Below are positions 26,401 to 39,525 of a stretch of 64,000 nt of DNA, in pieces. Origin of the DNA: Melanocharis versteri. Taxonomy: Eukaryota > Chordata > Aves > Passeriformes > Melanocharitidae. The notes under the pieces were generated by a model, which was not told where the DNA came from, ran no database searches, and saw only the letters and a list, made by a program, of their open reading frames with translations. The number at the start of each line of letters is the position of its first letter. Position 1 is the first letter of the stretch. Location: NCBI GenBank assembly GCA_013397845.1, contig VZTG01004199.1:333855-397854 (forward strand), written 5' to 3'. The translations under genes were made by a program, and so were the position numbers.

Positions 26401-28649
26401 TTATTACTTATTTTATACAACCCTGTATTCCAAAGGGAAAATCACCTGGTGGATTGAAGTCTTAGAACCAAAAGAGAATCATTTAAAGAAATAAATAATC
26501 ATTTAACAGTTTGGCTCTATGTCAGTGCTACTCCAAGTACTTATATATCCAATTTGCCTGCAAGCTAAGTGGATTTATTTTCCTGTAGTAGGCACAATTA
26601 CCATCAATAGCATTAAACAAACACAGTAGATCATGAATGCACGGTCTGATTTAGATCCTTTTGTTCGGGATTAAACAGAATTCCCTCAGTGACATGGTTC
26701 TGATGGTGGCAGTGTGCAGCTGCAGAGGATGTTGGTGATCAGAGGCACACGCACACCCTTCACGTGGTTGCTCTTCGCCAGTTAACAAAGAATGATAAAT
26801 ACTTGTAAACCAATACAGTGAACAGCTAATGCCCAAAATAATGAGCACAACGTTTCTTCCTTTCCTCTGCAGCAGTTCTGTGGCAAAGTACAGCTGACTC
26901 ATGTACAGCTGCAGTCGGGAAGCAGGTTCTGCTGTTACCTATAACTGGAGTAGAAATAGTAAAGGGAAAGGATAAACTTGGAGCTGCCTGTCAGCATCAC
27001 AGTAGAAAGAGGACAGGTGTGTGCACAGGCCTATGTGCATCAGCTTTGTTTTTGCAGTCTTCTGTTCTTTTGTGTCACCTGTTATTCCTTAACCACAACC
27101 GTTTGAGGCACTTCTGTTCTCTGCCTCTGCTGTCAAAGCCAAAACACACATTTTCTCTCATCTCTCAGTACTGCTGCTGACTGCAGGCAGCACATGGCAT
27201 TGAGGATGCTCTGGTACAGGCAGGAGAGACTTCTAAGGCCCTGAAATTGTTCTTGGAATTTCTGGGAAAATAAAAGCACTTTAGCAAATGTCAGGACAGA
27301 AAGATGTTCTGTCGCTATTTCTTCATTCTCTCAGTAACAGAATTACATCATGGATATCTTTCTATCCCATAAGCATGTGTAATTATTTCACAGTTTATCT
27401 ATTGCCTCTTTTCTTGGAAGGGTGAGGAATATTCACAGATTGTTCTTTCATTTAAAAACTGTTTTAAAAAAAAGGTACTTTATTTGTGCAACTTTGATTT
27501 CCTTGGAACAGAAATGAAAGTGAACATAATACTGTCCTGCTATTGACCTAGTCGCAGCTAGAATGGAAAATGACTCCTGAGTTTCATGTATACAGGCAGA
27601 AATCCAGACACATTCTCACAAGAGAATTCTACCAGTCATCTGGTTAAAAGTCTTGTGTGAAACTCATCAGCTTAAGAATTCTGGAGGTGGTTTGCTTGTG
27701 TGATGTGTTTAGTTGACTTACTGCTGGACTGTGTGAAGCCACTTCTGAATCATTTCTTGCTTGCTGTAGGATGCCTCGTAGTCATGGAAGTTGTGAAGAT
27801 TAATTCCTCTGATTAGAGCAATTACATGCTCCACATCCGAAAAGAATTTTATAAATTCTTGTCCAAGAAAATGTGTTCCATTTTAAACAGTAAGGCACTT
27901 AATTGTGCTGTTTTTGTAGAAATCCTTGGTTCGTGCTGATGTGTTGGTTATACCTCAGGTGTGGGTAAGCACAGGGCAAAGCAATACTGACACAACCTCC
28001 CTGTCTCCATGTCCCAGTGTGACTGCTATTTACTTGAAGATGGGGGATCCTCAAAATAGAGGGAACAGCTGTTGCTTGTTTTTTATTTTCCGTGTAATCT
28101 TGTGTAAGAATTCAGTGAATTCCTTGCATTCTTAGCAATATTACAATTAGTGTGACAGTTATTCCAGAGTATCTAGTACTATAACTCTTAGCATAAAAGT
28201 TGAGGCAAAAAAGTGAAGAGATTAAGAGATGGTTGTTGGTCGGGCAAAGAGGATAATGAGGAACTATTGTCCATGCCTCATATGCATATTTGGAAACAAA
28301 TTAATAACATGGAGACATACTCAAATATAGCAAAATCACAAGTAAGGCAGACAACCAGATCTATATAGCCTCTGGCAGAAATCCATCCAGGACCAGAAGC
28401 AAATAAACTATGAAATCACAGTGTACATAACAGCAAATAGAACCCTATTTTAGCAACAAGCTGTATGTCTTGTGCCAGAAAGAGCCATCTTTTGCCTTTC
28501 ATCTTTAGGGACTGCTGTAGTCAAAGGACAAAGGGATTTCAGAACTCTGAATTATCAGCTGCTGTCAGCAGAGGCATCAGGCGTGTAACAAGGAGTTCAG
28601 GCAGTAATTTAACAGCTTCTAGGCCAGATTTCCTGGGCAGCTGGGAGGG

Positions 28650-29073
28650 CTGTGGTGGGACATCTCCTTCGGGCACAACAGAGCAAGTCAGGTCGGAGCA
28701 GTGCGTGTGTGAGCGGCACCGGGCCCAGCCCGGATTCCGGCTGCGCTCAGCATTCCGCAGGGCTGGCAGAGCTGGGGTCAGGCCCTCGGCGAGGGGGAGC
28801 GGGAACCTTCGGGCTGCGGGCTGCTGCAGGGCAGCCGCACTGCCTGCTTCCCTGCCGTCCCTCCGCGCCTTCCTCCCGCTCCTGGGGGCAGCAGGAGCGA
28901 GCGCCCGGGACTGTGAGGGCATAGCCGGCTGCTCCCTGAGGGAGGCGGGCCGAGGGCGATCGCGGTGCCGCCACAGCTCGCACCGAGCCCCGCTCCGCCG
29001 GCAGCGTCGGGAGCTGGGAGCTGCCCGGGGTGCGGGTAACCACGGCAGTCCCGGCCCGGGGGAGCAGGAAGCG
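28650..29073. other. CpG-rich GC block in intron, directly upstream of the minisatellite
   Basis: This roughly 420-bp stretch is much richer in GC and CpG than the surrounding AT-rich intron, for example 'gtgagcggcaccgggcccag' and 'agggcgatcgcggtgccgcc'. It passes without a break into the tandem repeat at 29074. It could be a CpG island with promoter activity, the unique flank of the minisatellite, or part of a GC-rich retroelement I cannot identify. No TATA box or first exon is evident. The open frames across it owe their length to GC content, which makes stop codons rare. Confidence 0.6.
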
Positions 29074-29750
29074 GCTCCGTGATCCCGTGAGGGACACAGA
29101 GCCGGGCTGCGGCGTGTCCCTGAGCCTGTCCGGGAGAGGAGCTCCTGGCAAGGGCCGCAGGGAGCAGCTCCGTGATCCCGTGAGGGACACAGAGCCGGGC
29201 TGGGGCGTGTCCCTGAGCCTGTCTGGGAGAGAAGCTCCTGGCAAGGGCCGCAGGGAGCAGCTCCATGATCCCGGGAGGGACACAAAGCTGGGCTGCGGCG
29301 TGTCCCTGAGCCTGTCCGGGAGAGAGGCTGCGGGCAAGGGCCGCAGGGAGCAGGGAGCAGCTCCGTGATCCCGTGAGGGACACAGCCGGGCTGCGGCGTG
29401 TTCCTGAGCTTATCCAGGAGAGAGGCTGCGGGCAAGGGCCGCAGGGAGCAGGGAGCAGCTCCGTGATCCCGTGAGGGACACAGCCGGGCTGCGGCGTGTT
29501 CCTGAGCTTATCCAGGAGAGAGGCTGCGGGCAAGGGCCGCAGGGAGCAGGGAGCAGCTCCGTGATCCCGTGAGGGACACAGCCGGGCTGCGGCGTGTTCC
29601 TGAGCTTATCCAGGAGAGAGGCTGCGGGCAAGGGCCGCAGGGAGCAGGGAGCAGCTCCGTGATCCCATGAGGGACACAAAGCCGGGCTGCCGCGTGTCCC
29701 TGAGCCTGTCCGGGAGAGAAGCTCCTGGCAAGGCCGGGCCAGCAGGCAGC
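29074..29750. repeat. Minisatellite, seven units of 93-100 bp, GC-rich
   Basis: Units begin with gctccgtgatccc (or gctccatgatccc) at 29074, 29167, 29260, 29360, 29458, 29556 and 29654. Unit lengths are 93, 93, 100, 98, 98 and 98 bp, with a final diverged unit of about 97 bp. Each unit carries 'gagggacaca', 'gcgtgt(c/t)cctgagc' and 'gcaagggccgcagggagca'. The three central units (29360-29653) are identical to one another, while the outer ones differ by substitutions and a 5-7 bp change. Length differences come partly from a doubled gggagca. Long open frames on both strands through this array are by-products of the repeat. Confidence 0.95.
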
Positions 29751-32700
29751 CGGAGGGCAGGGCTGGGGCAGTTCCACCTGTGGGGCTGGGCTGCAGAGCA
29801 GAGCAGAGTCTGCCCGGGGCTCCTGGGCTGCGCCGGGTCCCGGGTAGCCGGGGCAGCACCACTGAGGGCCATTGGTGCCCCGGGGCCGTACACCGGGGAG
29901 AAGGTTCTCGGGCCATTCCTGTGGCTCAGGCCCAGCCAGAACGGGAAGCCAGGATCACGCGGGATACTGGATGGGAGGTGGTGATCAGCGACGAGTTGGA
30001 ATTCTGTTGTCGTGGCAGTGTTCAGGCAAGTCATAACAATGACAGTTTTGTAGCATTCTCCAAAGGCACGGCATGGAACCTGCCTTTAGAGCTTAAGTGT
30101 CTTGACGCGAGTCTTGTTTTTATGTTTATTTTGCTCAAGCTGTTGTTGGGTGAGAGCACCCAGCAATGTCTCCTAGGAAAATAAAGAAGCAGTCATTAAA
30201 AAGGCAAAGCACCTCTCCCAGCTTTTTACCCTTTAAAATATAGGCCTATTTTTATGGGATTTATTTGCTATATTTTGTATATGCTATATATTTTTGGCTA
30301 TAACACCATATGTTCAGGTTTCTCCTGAATTAATTAGCAGAAGTTAGGAGCTTAAACTTTTGGAGGGCTTCCAAGAAATAAGACTGGAAACTTTTGCAGT
30401 TATCAGCCCCTTCATTGGAAGGGTAGGCACAGCAGTGAATTAATTACAGCCAGAAAATTGACATAAAATATTAGTTACTTTTTTTCCTTGTGAATTTAAT
30501 GCTGATTCAAATGAAAGTTTGCTTACTTCTACAAGAAATCAGTCATGTTTAGAGTATGATGTACACGCACATTTCTCTTGACAATTTATTGTCCAAGAAT
30601 GGATGTATGGCAGTTACTGCACTGTTGACCCGGCTGGTGAAACAGAATTCTGGAGCTGTCACTGCAGAGTTTGTGAGCTTGATGATACAGATAGTACCTA
30701 ATGGGGGTACATAAAAATGAGTAGTAGTTGCAGATAGTGAAACAGAAAGGAAACAGATCAGTGGGAATTGCTTTTGAGGCTGAGTAGGCTTTGCAGAGCT
30801 GGTGACAACAATTTGCTGATATCCTCAGGAGGGTTGCTTGTGGCTATTGGGATGAGGTGACTCCAGTAAAGGGATGGTGTTGTCTCCACTGCCACCCTGA
30901 CCTCGGTGGGGAGGCAAGTGGGCAGTCCAGAGGAGGGAATGAGGGGCAGGGACTTCCCTGCCATCTTCCCCCTGCTTCTTTTCCCTTAGCAATGCTATCA
31001 AATTTGTATATCAAGGTTTCTCTTTCAGAATATAAAACAGGGAAAAAATTTGAGGCCTTAAGACATGTTTTCCAAAGCAAAGAGGTTTTACAATACAAAC
31101 TATTTTCTTTTACATTCACATGTACAGTAAGTTCCTAAGCATTGGAGAACCATCAGGTTTTGTCTCTTCGTGTTCTGGATGTGTCTCCTTTTGTTGTGGA
31201 GGTGAGGTAAAGGCACAGCAAACCCTGAAAACCAGGTTGATGTTCCAGCTGTATCCAAATCAGCTACAGGCTCCCCAGTTTGTGTGTCTGGCTTTGGTTG
31301 TTTGGGATGCCAGAAGTACATTCTAGACTGGGGAGAAGAAGCGTGGTTAGAATTTCCTCTACTGAAGTATATTATTTCAGTTGTTCCTAAATGATTATTT
31401 TATTATTGCTTTCCCCTCTTCTCTAGGCTGAGAACTGCAGCACTTGCTGTAGTCACCCTTTTCTGTGCAGATGGAGGCATGGTTATTTCAGAGAGCTAAG
31501 GCTTTTGTTTTTCCAAAATCACTTCTGTATTATTTCTCATCCCTCTCTTCACCCTACAAAATGTCTGACTTGCTTTTCTCTGAGTGATCAACCCACAGGA
31601 CATAATTTCCATGGGAAGGAACCTTTATTTTCTTTATGGTCAAGAGTCAGGCTGGGATGGAGTTGCCATCTAATAAAATACAACTGTTCCCAGAAGCTGC
31701 AGGGTTGCAAGCACTCTTACTGTATTTCCTATATAATTAATTTTATTTAGTAATGTTTTAGTTTAGTTTTCTTCCTGGAGTATGCATGCTTCTCAGAAAA
31801 ACTGTGCACAAATGCTCACCTTGGGAGCACAGTGAACAACAGAAACAGTGCTGAACTGCTGTTTTCTGCTGAAATTATGACTGGAGTCTGTTCCAACCTT
31901 TTTTAATTAAACCAGGACCTTTCATGGTTTGCACAGCCTGCCAATGATTTTCGCGCTTTCTTCTTCCAACGCTACATGGCATTTTTAAACACGTTTTTCT
32001 ATTCAGTACCTTTGGCAGCTGCTGTTTTGGTATTTTTGGGGATCCAAACTCTGTCTTTCTCCTTAAGATGGCACTGGCAGTGGCATTCAGCATCTTTCAG
32101 TACACTTCAGGCTTAGATGGAGTACTGCTGTTCATAAGGGTTAGCAAATAGTTTTGCCTCTCCACTCTCCTGCCTTGTTGCCAGGTTGAGGCACAGGACT
32201 GGAGGGCAGAAAGAGGATGCCCTCAGTGAGCCTCTAGCCCAACCCCTGAGCTGGTAAGATGGGTAAGGGCAGAAACGTAGAGGGATCTGCATGGCAGATT
32301 GCAAACAGAAGATGTTCTTTCACAGTGTAGCCTCAAACCTGTTTCAATGCTGCACTGTTGAGGTCATCCGAGAGCTGTCCTTACTGCTAGGAGGTAGTGG
32401 ATCACGTAATCCCACTGCTTGTGGGTGCTCTGTGCTGGCAGAGGGAAGGAGTGACACTGCTCCGTGTGTCTGGGGTGGATGAGAGCTAATAGAAGGAGTT
32501 TGAGAGTTCAGTAGAGTCACTTCATTTCATGGTAAACCTATTGAAAAAGCTATTGTTTGAAGATCCCTGCTGTAATCTTATTTCTGTCACTGACCACTGA
32601 GATCATCCCAACACAGGCACCTCTACTGCTCCCCTAAAATAAGTAGTTGACACTGGCATTGAGGTCTTTTTTTGGTTGATGGAAAGGCCACAGGTCCTCA

Positions 32701-35700
32701 ATATACCAAGAAGCGAAATAAATAAAATACAACCAGACATGTAAAGGAGGAGGGGAGAGGTGATGTGAGCACATTTCTTCCTGCAGGCCTACCCCAGGAA
32801 TGAGTGCTCTTGTGGAGAAAGTGTGCTTCTGATCAGTGCAGTGCCAGAGGATGAGGAAACAGAAATGTAGTTCCTGCTTTTCAGCATTCAGATCAGCTTC
32901 CCACTTCCACCTGGATGATTTGATCACTGGTTCTGTGGCTGTCCTGAGGTGAGTCCGTCACTCCCTAGAGCTGAAGGAAAACTGTGAAAGCTAGGTGTAA
33001 AATTAAGAGAAGACTTGGCCATTTTACACTAACAGCTTTGACTTTTAGCATTAAGCAGTGGTTTATTTTCAGTTTTGTTCATTGGTTTAAACATCTTTTT
33101 CCTGTTGGCCGAATCATCTGTGCAGAGCAGCATATTCAGTGGGTAATGGCTGAGAAGCTTCTTTGGTATGTATGGGCCTGTGGTAATTGCTAGACATATG
33201 GTAATTCTCTGCTCTTAAATAACTTTTTTTTTGCTAAATAGTTACAAACAGATCATAGATCCCAGTTAATTTGGTGCTTCAAGGTTTCTGTACTGAAATA
33301 TGCATGATTCCATTTCTCTCTCTGGAATGTCTTCATTATTGCTGCCTGCTCTCTGTTGATACTGCTTTTCAAGTGGGCCAGTCAGAGGTAGCAGATGAGG
33401 ATAACATGAATATTCTAAAAGTGATTTCCTTAAAGGGTTCTCAGTGCTTGTACAGGAAGGCAGGATCTGCAGACACCAGGTGCTGGACATCTGTTAGCAG
33501 GAACTGCGAGAGCTCAGTGCTGTGTTACACCAAGGGTTTGGCATGGTGTGCAAAACACAGGATATGGCAGGAAGGATTTGCTGCCAAGGGAGTTACTGCT
33601 GCTGGAAGGGGTATTGCAAGCGTCCAATCAGTGCTACCTTTAATTTTGCATTTATGCCTGAAACATGGTGTTTGCATTTCCAAGTGTTCAGGGCTATAAA
33701 TGGGCAGGTCCTGTCCAGATTAATCGTTGCAGTTTACCCGTGTCAGGAATGTTCTGTTCTCCACACGAGGTTTTTGCAGCTTTCCTCTGCACAAGCCATA
33801 ACTTTGCTTTTGGAACCAGCAGTTCAGTCTGGATTAATAAGAGAGTCAATGAGTTATTTATCTTTCATTTCCTATACCTTTTTAAACTGGTTGTGTCTTT
33901 TTAAAATTTTTTTCCTCAAAGGGCATTTCCAGACCAGTCTGTCAGATTCTCTGCAAGAGCAGTGCTGTCCACGGTATGGCAGGCCTGAGGCCCCAGGATG
34001 CCAAAGCTCTCAGGTGTCTGGCTAGTGTTAGAGCAACAGCCCCTTGTTGGCGTTGGGAATGCACATCCCACGTTCCCAAGGGAGAACCACACAGATAAGG
34101 TTTCCCCCTGGCTTCTCACAGTAGGCAAACCAAACAGAAGGAGGGTGGGATGAAGCAATGATGATGGGGATGTTGTAGAGGGAAGTCCTCACTAAGTTAC
34201 TCAGGGCCATTCTTCACATCTTTGCTGTCTCAGCAGCAGAAACCCTCAAGATTTTGTCAGGATTTCGGTGAACAAGCAGCTGTTGTACTGCATTCCCTGC
34301 CAAGGCAGTAACTTATTCCAGAAGTTCTCTTCAATTTTAAATCCTGTAGACTTGAGGAAACAAGCTGCTGCTATAATTTTATGCCTTAGAAAAAAGTGTG
34401 GTTTAATACTGATGGAAAAATTAGATGAAGTGGTGTTTTTATTCAGGACTACCACATTATTTTTTGGGCATGTATTATTCAACTTAAATACTCCCTTCTC
34501 CATTTCCATGCTAGGAAATTTTCCCTACCATGACACCAGAAAGAAGTTTCATTCACTGGAGAGCCTGTGCCAAATATATTTTCAAATGCTTTTATCTTGA
34601 CACAGCAAAGTGACAGTGACGCTGATGGTGGTGACAGGTAACTTGCCTGGCTGAATTGTGTCAATTGTGTTCATACAATCATCTGCAGAAACCGTGTGTC
34701 CCTTTAGAAAAGTCTCCTGCCTCCTTTGTTGTTAAGAAAACCTCGAAGTACCTAATTAATGTAATCAGGAATGGCCTGTGTTGCGGAGGTTGCACCCGGC
34801 AGTCCAAAACAGTAAGGAATGATCTCTGTAAGCCCCAAATTCTGGCTGCAGTTTGCAGTCTCTCAGCCAGGCCTTTCAGCAGGTGAGTTCTTGCATCACC
34901 GTGAGGAAGGCAATCCCTTCCTCACCCCAGCATTCTGCAGCGGGAAGGATGGATGGATGCTCTGTGATTGCCAGTCTGTAGCAAATTCCTTATTCTTAAA
35001 CTGGTGGAGAGTAAAGCAAAGTGAGGTGAGCTTTCACCAGCACTGTAAGAGACAGGACTGTCTGCCAAAGGCTATTCTAGCAAACAGCACCCTTGTTAAT
35101 AATTTTTCTCATGTCTTTGCTCTGGGTTTTTTTGTTTCAGGGGTTTTTTGGCATCAGTGGTAGATTCTAGCCAGTGCCATTATTCTCCTGTCATATTCAC
35201 ACTTACCTCTCACCACTGTGACTGGAAGAGAGGTTCCTCGTTGCCATTTGATGAGTAGACAGAAATTAAGACCTTGCATGTTTAAACTGCTCTTTTCTTA
35301 GACTCATAAAATACGTCAAGGCTGATAACTCAGGATGTTATTAAAAATATTTGTACATGTATTATTTCGTGTCTTGGCACTTGAGGTATGTTATTGTAGG
35401 ATAAGCTCACCTACCTCCAGCATTTTTTAATTAAGCTTCATGGTTGCTGAGCAAATCCTGAAAATGGGACTCCTGAAGGCTTGGAAAAGAGAAAATAAAT
35501 ACAAAGAACTGCAGATGTATTATTTCAATTCTCATGGTGTTTATTCCAGTTCTGTGGTATTTTGGAGCCTGACTCATGGTATTTGAGTGCTTGGGGCTGA
35601 CAATACAAATTTAATTCATGAAGTCTCTATGTTACACTGTGTTTATGTAAGCAGAGCAATGAGGAGAGCCCATCATGAGAAACAGGAGATCTGGGAGGAT

Positions 35701-38700
35701 GGGAACATCGTAACCCTTCTCCTTTGGTACTGCAGGGCTGTTGATAACTCTGAGTCAACCACAGAAATGAGAATTTGTTTACTTTTTTTCCCAAAGTACG
35801 AGCAAGGCATGGATCAGGTTGATGAAGTACAAAGAAAATGCATTTCAGTCTAAGACGGTTCTTTGTCATTATGCAAAATAGGTATTTTTTGTTCTGAAAG
35901 TAGTTTCCTCTTTGCATTTTACAGCCAGGTACTTTTTCCTCTTTAGTGAACTTGCAGTGAGGTAAGCTTTATCTGTACCTTTGTGAGGGCTTAGAAATTA
36001 GGAGAAGAGTTGGTGAGAGAATATGTCCACAGTGAAGGTGAGTACAAATGTGTAGTGGGCATCAGTGGTTAAGTGCTGGCAAATTAGAAAAGGATATTAC
36101 GATCTTTAATTTAATAAACAATCATTATTTATACAGTTTGAGAAACCTTAAAACTCTGATGTTCAGCTGAAGCCAAATATTTCCATAATTACCTGAATTG
36201 TCTAATTGTCTGACTAAACTCTCTCACTACAAGCCAGTAATTCAGGTAAAGGCATGATCTGTAGTACTGTGGCAAGAAGAGGGGAGTTTTTCTAATCCTG
36301 AGAGATCGAAGTTTTGTTTAAGTTACTGTATTAGAGGGAGTGTCTTTGAGTCTTTCATACAACATACTTAATATAAACACAATGTGTTGTAACTATTGCA
36401 CTCTGTCATGGAAACCAAAATGCAAGTTAATTTTCACAGGCCATAGCAGTAAAGAAGGATTTTTTTGGAAATACTTTGATAATTGGGTCTGCATATAATC
36501 AGAAACTTGCGTGGTATTTAGAAGATGGATTACTGAGCCATTAGCAGTCTAGCAATATGATCAGATATCCATATTAATAAACATCTGTCCCAGTCGCATA
36601 GCAGATGTGCTAGGTGCATATATAACATAAAATGTACATTATTTATGAGTACTTTGTTCTTTTTTTACTACAAAATGTTTTAATTACATTATAGATCATG
36701 ACATTCGTTTCAGTCCGCAACACTGAAAGTGCGGTTTTATTTAAAAAAACCAAATGGTGTGAGGACAGTTTTCTGAAAAATTCTGAAATACGACTGTACT
36801 AGTGGAACAAACTAATTTTGAAAGGTGAGTTTTATTGTCTTCTACTACCAGCTTTGAGCCTATCATTACAGGTTTGGTGCAGCATTTTGATTCTGATGGT
36901 CCTAGTTTGGTTCCTCTCTAGGCTCAGTAGCCCCCTTAATTCCAGTTGCTGCTGAGTTTATGATGAATGGCATGCAGAGGGCACAGCTTCGTGACTCCCT
37001 TTGGGAAATGTCCCACTCTGGCAAAAATTTTCATTGTTTTCTGAAGCTGAAACTTGAAAACTTGATAAATACAGATATAGTAGTAGTATAAGATACAGTA
37101 GTTTAACTGCCAGAAAATTGACTCCTTAACTCCAAAAAATTCTTTCATTCTCATGTTATGCATCCTAAACTTCATCCAATTTAAAATGCATTTATCATAA
37201 TTGCAAAATCTTTTATAATTGTGGGTTTTTTCTTTGCAAAACACAAGATGGGCACTCTGAAAGACAGTTTTACAGTATTGTAATATCCCTTTAGCCAAAT
37301 ACATCTTTTTGAGCAAAAATGTTAGCAGTTTACTGGTAGCCCAGGTAAGTTTTTTAATCAGACTTTGGTACTAACTTGTGTTTTTCCGGGCGTTTTTCTG
37401 AAGGCTGATTCCTTAGTTGTGACATTCTGGGTGGTTAAAATTATAATTACACCACTGGGAAGTCTTGTTCTTTCAAATAGCGTTGAGAAGCTGCTAACGA
37501 GTAGCTTGTGGGCAGCAGTGTTGGGAGATGCAGTTGTTAATAGCCCGTGCTCACAGCAGCAGGAGCTGGCAGTGGCAGCCCCGAGATGGCACGGCCGGCC
37601 ATGGGCACGGGGTGTTACAGGGTTAAAGGCTTGGGGGGGAGCATTGCAGGCAGCAAGGGCTGCCCTGAAAGAGGGAAGGGAGTGTGCTGTGAGTCAGCTC
37701 CCAGAATCCAGGCATGTCAGAGAGAAGTGAAGAAGGGGTTTGCAGAGGCTCCCTGGCTGAGCCTTAGGTGCCTGAGACCGATGTGGCCGTACGTGGCCTC
37801 CCTCCTAGCCCGTGATCTTACTGCTATTCAGCAGTTCTGCCAGTTCTCCCAGTTTTCTGCTGCATCTAGCAATACCAGTTTCTTTTTCCCTAAAATGGCT
37901 GCTTCTGAAGACCTGTGGGTGGGGGAGCCTCTCAGACATCTGCTTCACACGGGAGGACACTTTTTGTTGTCAGTTCTTGCAGAGGTGTCCCCAGTGACTG
38001 CAGTCTGGCCGTTCAATAACCATGATTGGAAGGTGAAATGGTTTGGGCTTTCATGATTAGAGATTAAATGCCTGGAGACATGACCAGTGTGCAGTCTTGA
38101 GCCTTAAAAATAGTCCCCTTCCCCCCAAGTAATCCGAACAGCACAACTTTTTGGACAGTTTTGTGGTTTTTGAGATCTGGATGAGGTTTTTTTAATTACT
38201 GTGGTTGAAGAGATAGTCAAGGGGAATGAGAAAAATTTGAGATAAGAAGGGTTCAGAGTTAAAACTGTGTTGCTGATACTGCTCTTAGCCTAGTTGTGTT
38301 AAAAGCCCTCTCAACAGTTGTGTTCACACCCCCAGCACTCTGTGCCTGTGTCAGGTTTCCCAGAGTTTCCAGTGTGCTTGGCTGGTACTGAAATCTAGGT
38401 ACAGGATCTTTACTTGCAGGGTGGTCTCCCTGTAGAGAGTTGCTCCACAAGATGTGTTACTCTCTTGCCACAAAGCAGATGTGGTGGCTAATGATGTGAA
38501 CTGTGACATCTCAGAGCAAACTGAAGATAATTAACCTACCTTCCTTTGCAGTTTCTCCTGTCAGATGATCAGTGGGATTGTGGTCAGCTGGATTAGGGGA
38601 AAAAACAGATCGAAAGTGTAAACTGCAGAATGACAGCTTGGTCACAGAGCACATATGAGTGCACAGTTACAGCTCTTTGGGTGTATCCCAACAGCGGCAC

Positions 38701-39336
38701 TGTGGCCCTGCATTACTGAGCCAGAGGTCTCCTGCTGTGACTCTTGTTCATGGTGGTCTTTTTGTCCCTCTGGAGTTCATGAAAAAGAGCTCTCTGAACT
38801 CCGAGTTTGGGTTTTTCAATGTTTACTTTTGGATAGTCAGTTTACTGTCTGCTTTGTTAGCTGTTGAAAAATCTAAAAATGCATTAGAAGTCGGTTCTTC
38901 ACAGTGTCTACATTTTCTTTTGCTACCATCAGTTTTTTTCCATGAGTAAGTGAAGTGCACCATTGTATTTTAATCTGGGTTTGTGATGACGTAATTAAGA
39001 TTCTTTACAACTCATTGTCCAGAGGATAGTTGGCATGTTCAACCTTTAGCTTATACTTTCTGAATTCAGATGTTAGTTTCTGCATCTGCCAGAGTACCTG
39101 ATGGTCTTCAAGTAGCTTGTGCTTTCAAATTGCATGGATATATTTTGTATTTGTTTATTTTCTACACCCAGAAATATTCATACCTGCTTGAGGCCGGGGG
39201 GTAAAGTGCTTTCTGCTCGTTTGTATGTGCCATTGAACAAGTGAGGTCAGATCCTGGCACGTGCTCCACCCCTGCTTTGTTCTCACAGTGACCCTTTGAT
39301 GTTCATAGAACGTGCTGCTCCTTGATGTGATTGCAC

Positions 39337-39525
39337 GTGCTGTCCCTCGTGGCCGTTGTCCGTGAGACAGAGGATGGCCTTGGAACAGTGGCCGTGCATG
39401 TGCTGTCCCTCGTGGCCGTTGTCCGTGAGACAGAGGATGGCCTTGGAACAGTGGCCGTGCATGTGCTGTCCCTCGTGGCCGTTGTCCGTGAGACAGAGGA
39501 TGGCCTTGGAACAGTGGCCGTGCAT
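39337..39525. repeat. Minisatellite, three identical 63-bp copies
   Basis: Three perfect 63-bp copies begin at 39337, 39400 and 39463. The unit starts gtgctgtccctcgtggccgt and ends gaacagtggccgtgcat. A partial, diverged copy may precede it (about 39312-39336). Because 63 is a multiple of 3 and the unit has no stop in several frames, 21-residue periodic open frames appear on both strands. I treat these as non-coding. The sequence is GC-rich with several CpGs. Confidence 0.96.

Noticed and set aside
28465..29082. 205-codon + strand open frame
   Set aside because: It has high-GC, Arg/Ala/Ser-rich composition typical of chance frames in CpG-rich DNA. No conserved motif, and it ends where the tandem repeat starts.
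28539..29435. 298-codon open frame on the minus strand, and overlapping frames of 196-251 codons in the same area
   Set aside because: They run through the GC-rich block and the minisatellite. The 'protein' is only the repeat unit read in shifting frames, with no splice structure or family motif.
36936..37316. 126-codon minus-strand open frame
   Set aside because: AT-rich, Lys/Phe/Tyr-rich composition with no motif or splice context. Its length is within chance for a 64-kb scan of six frames.
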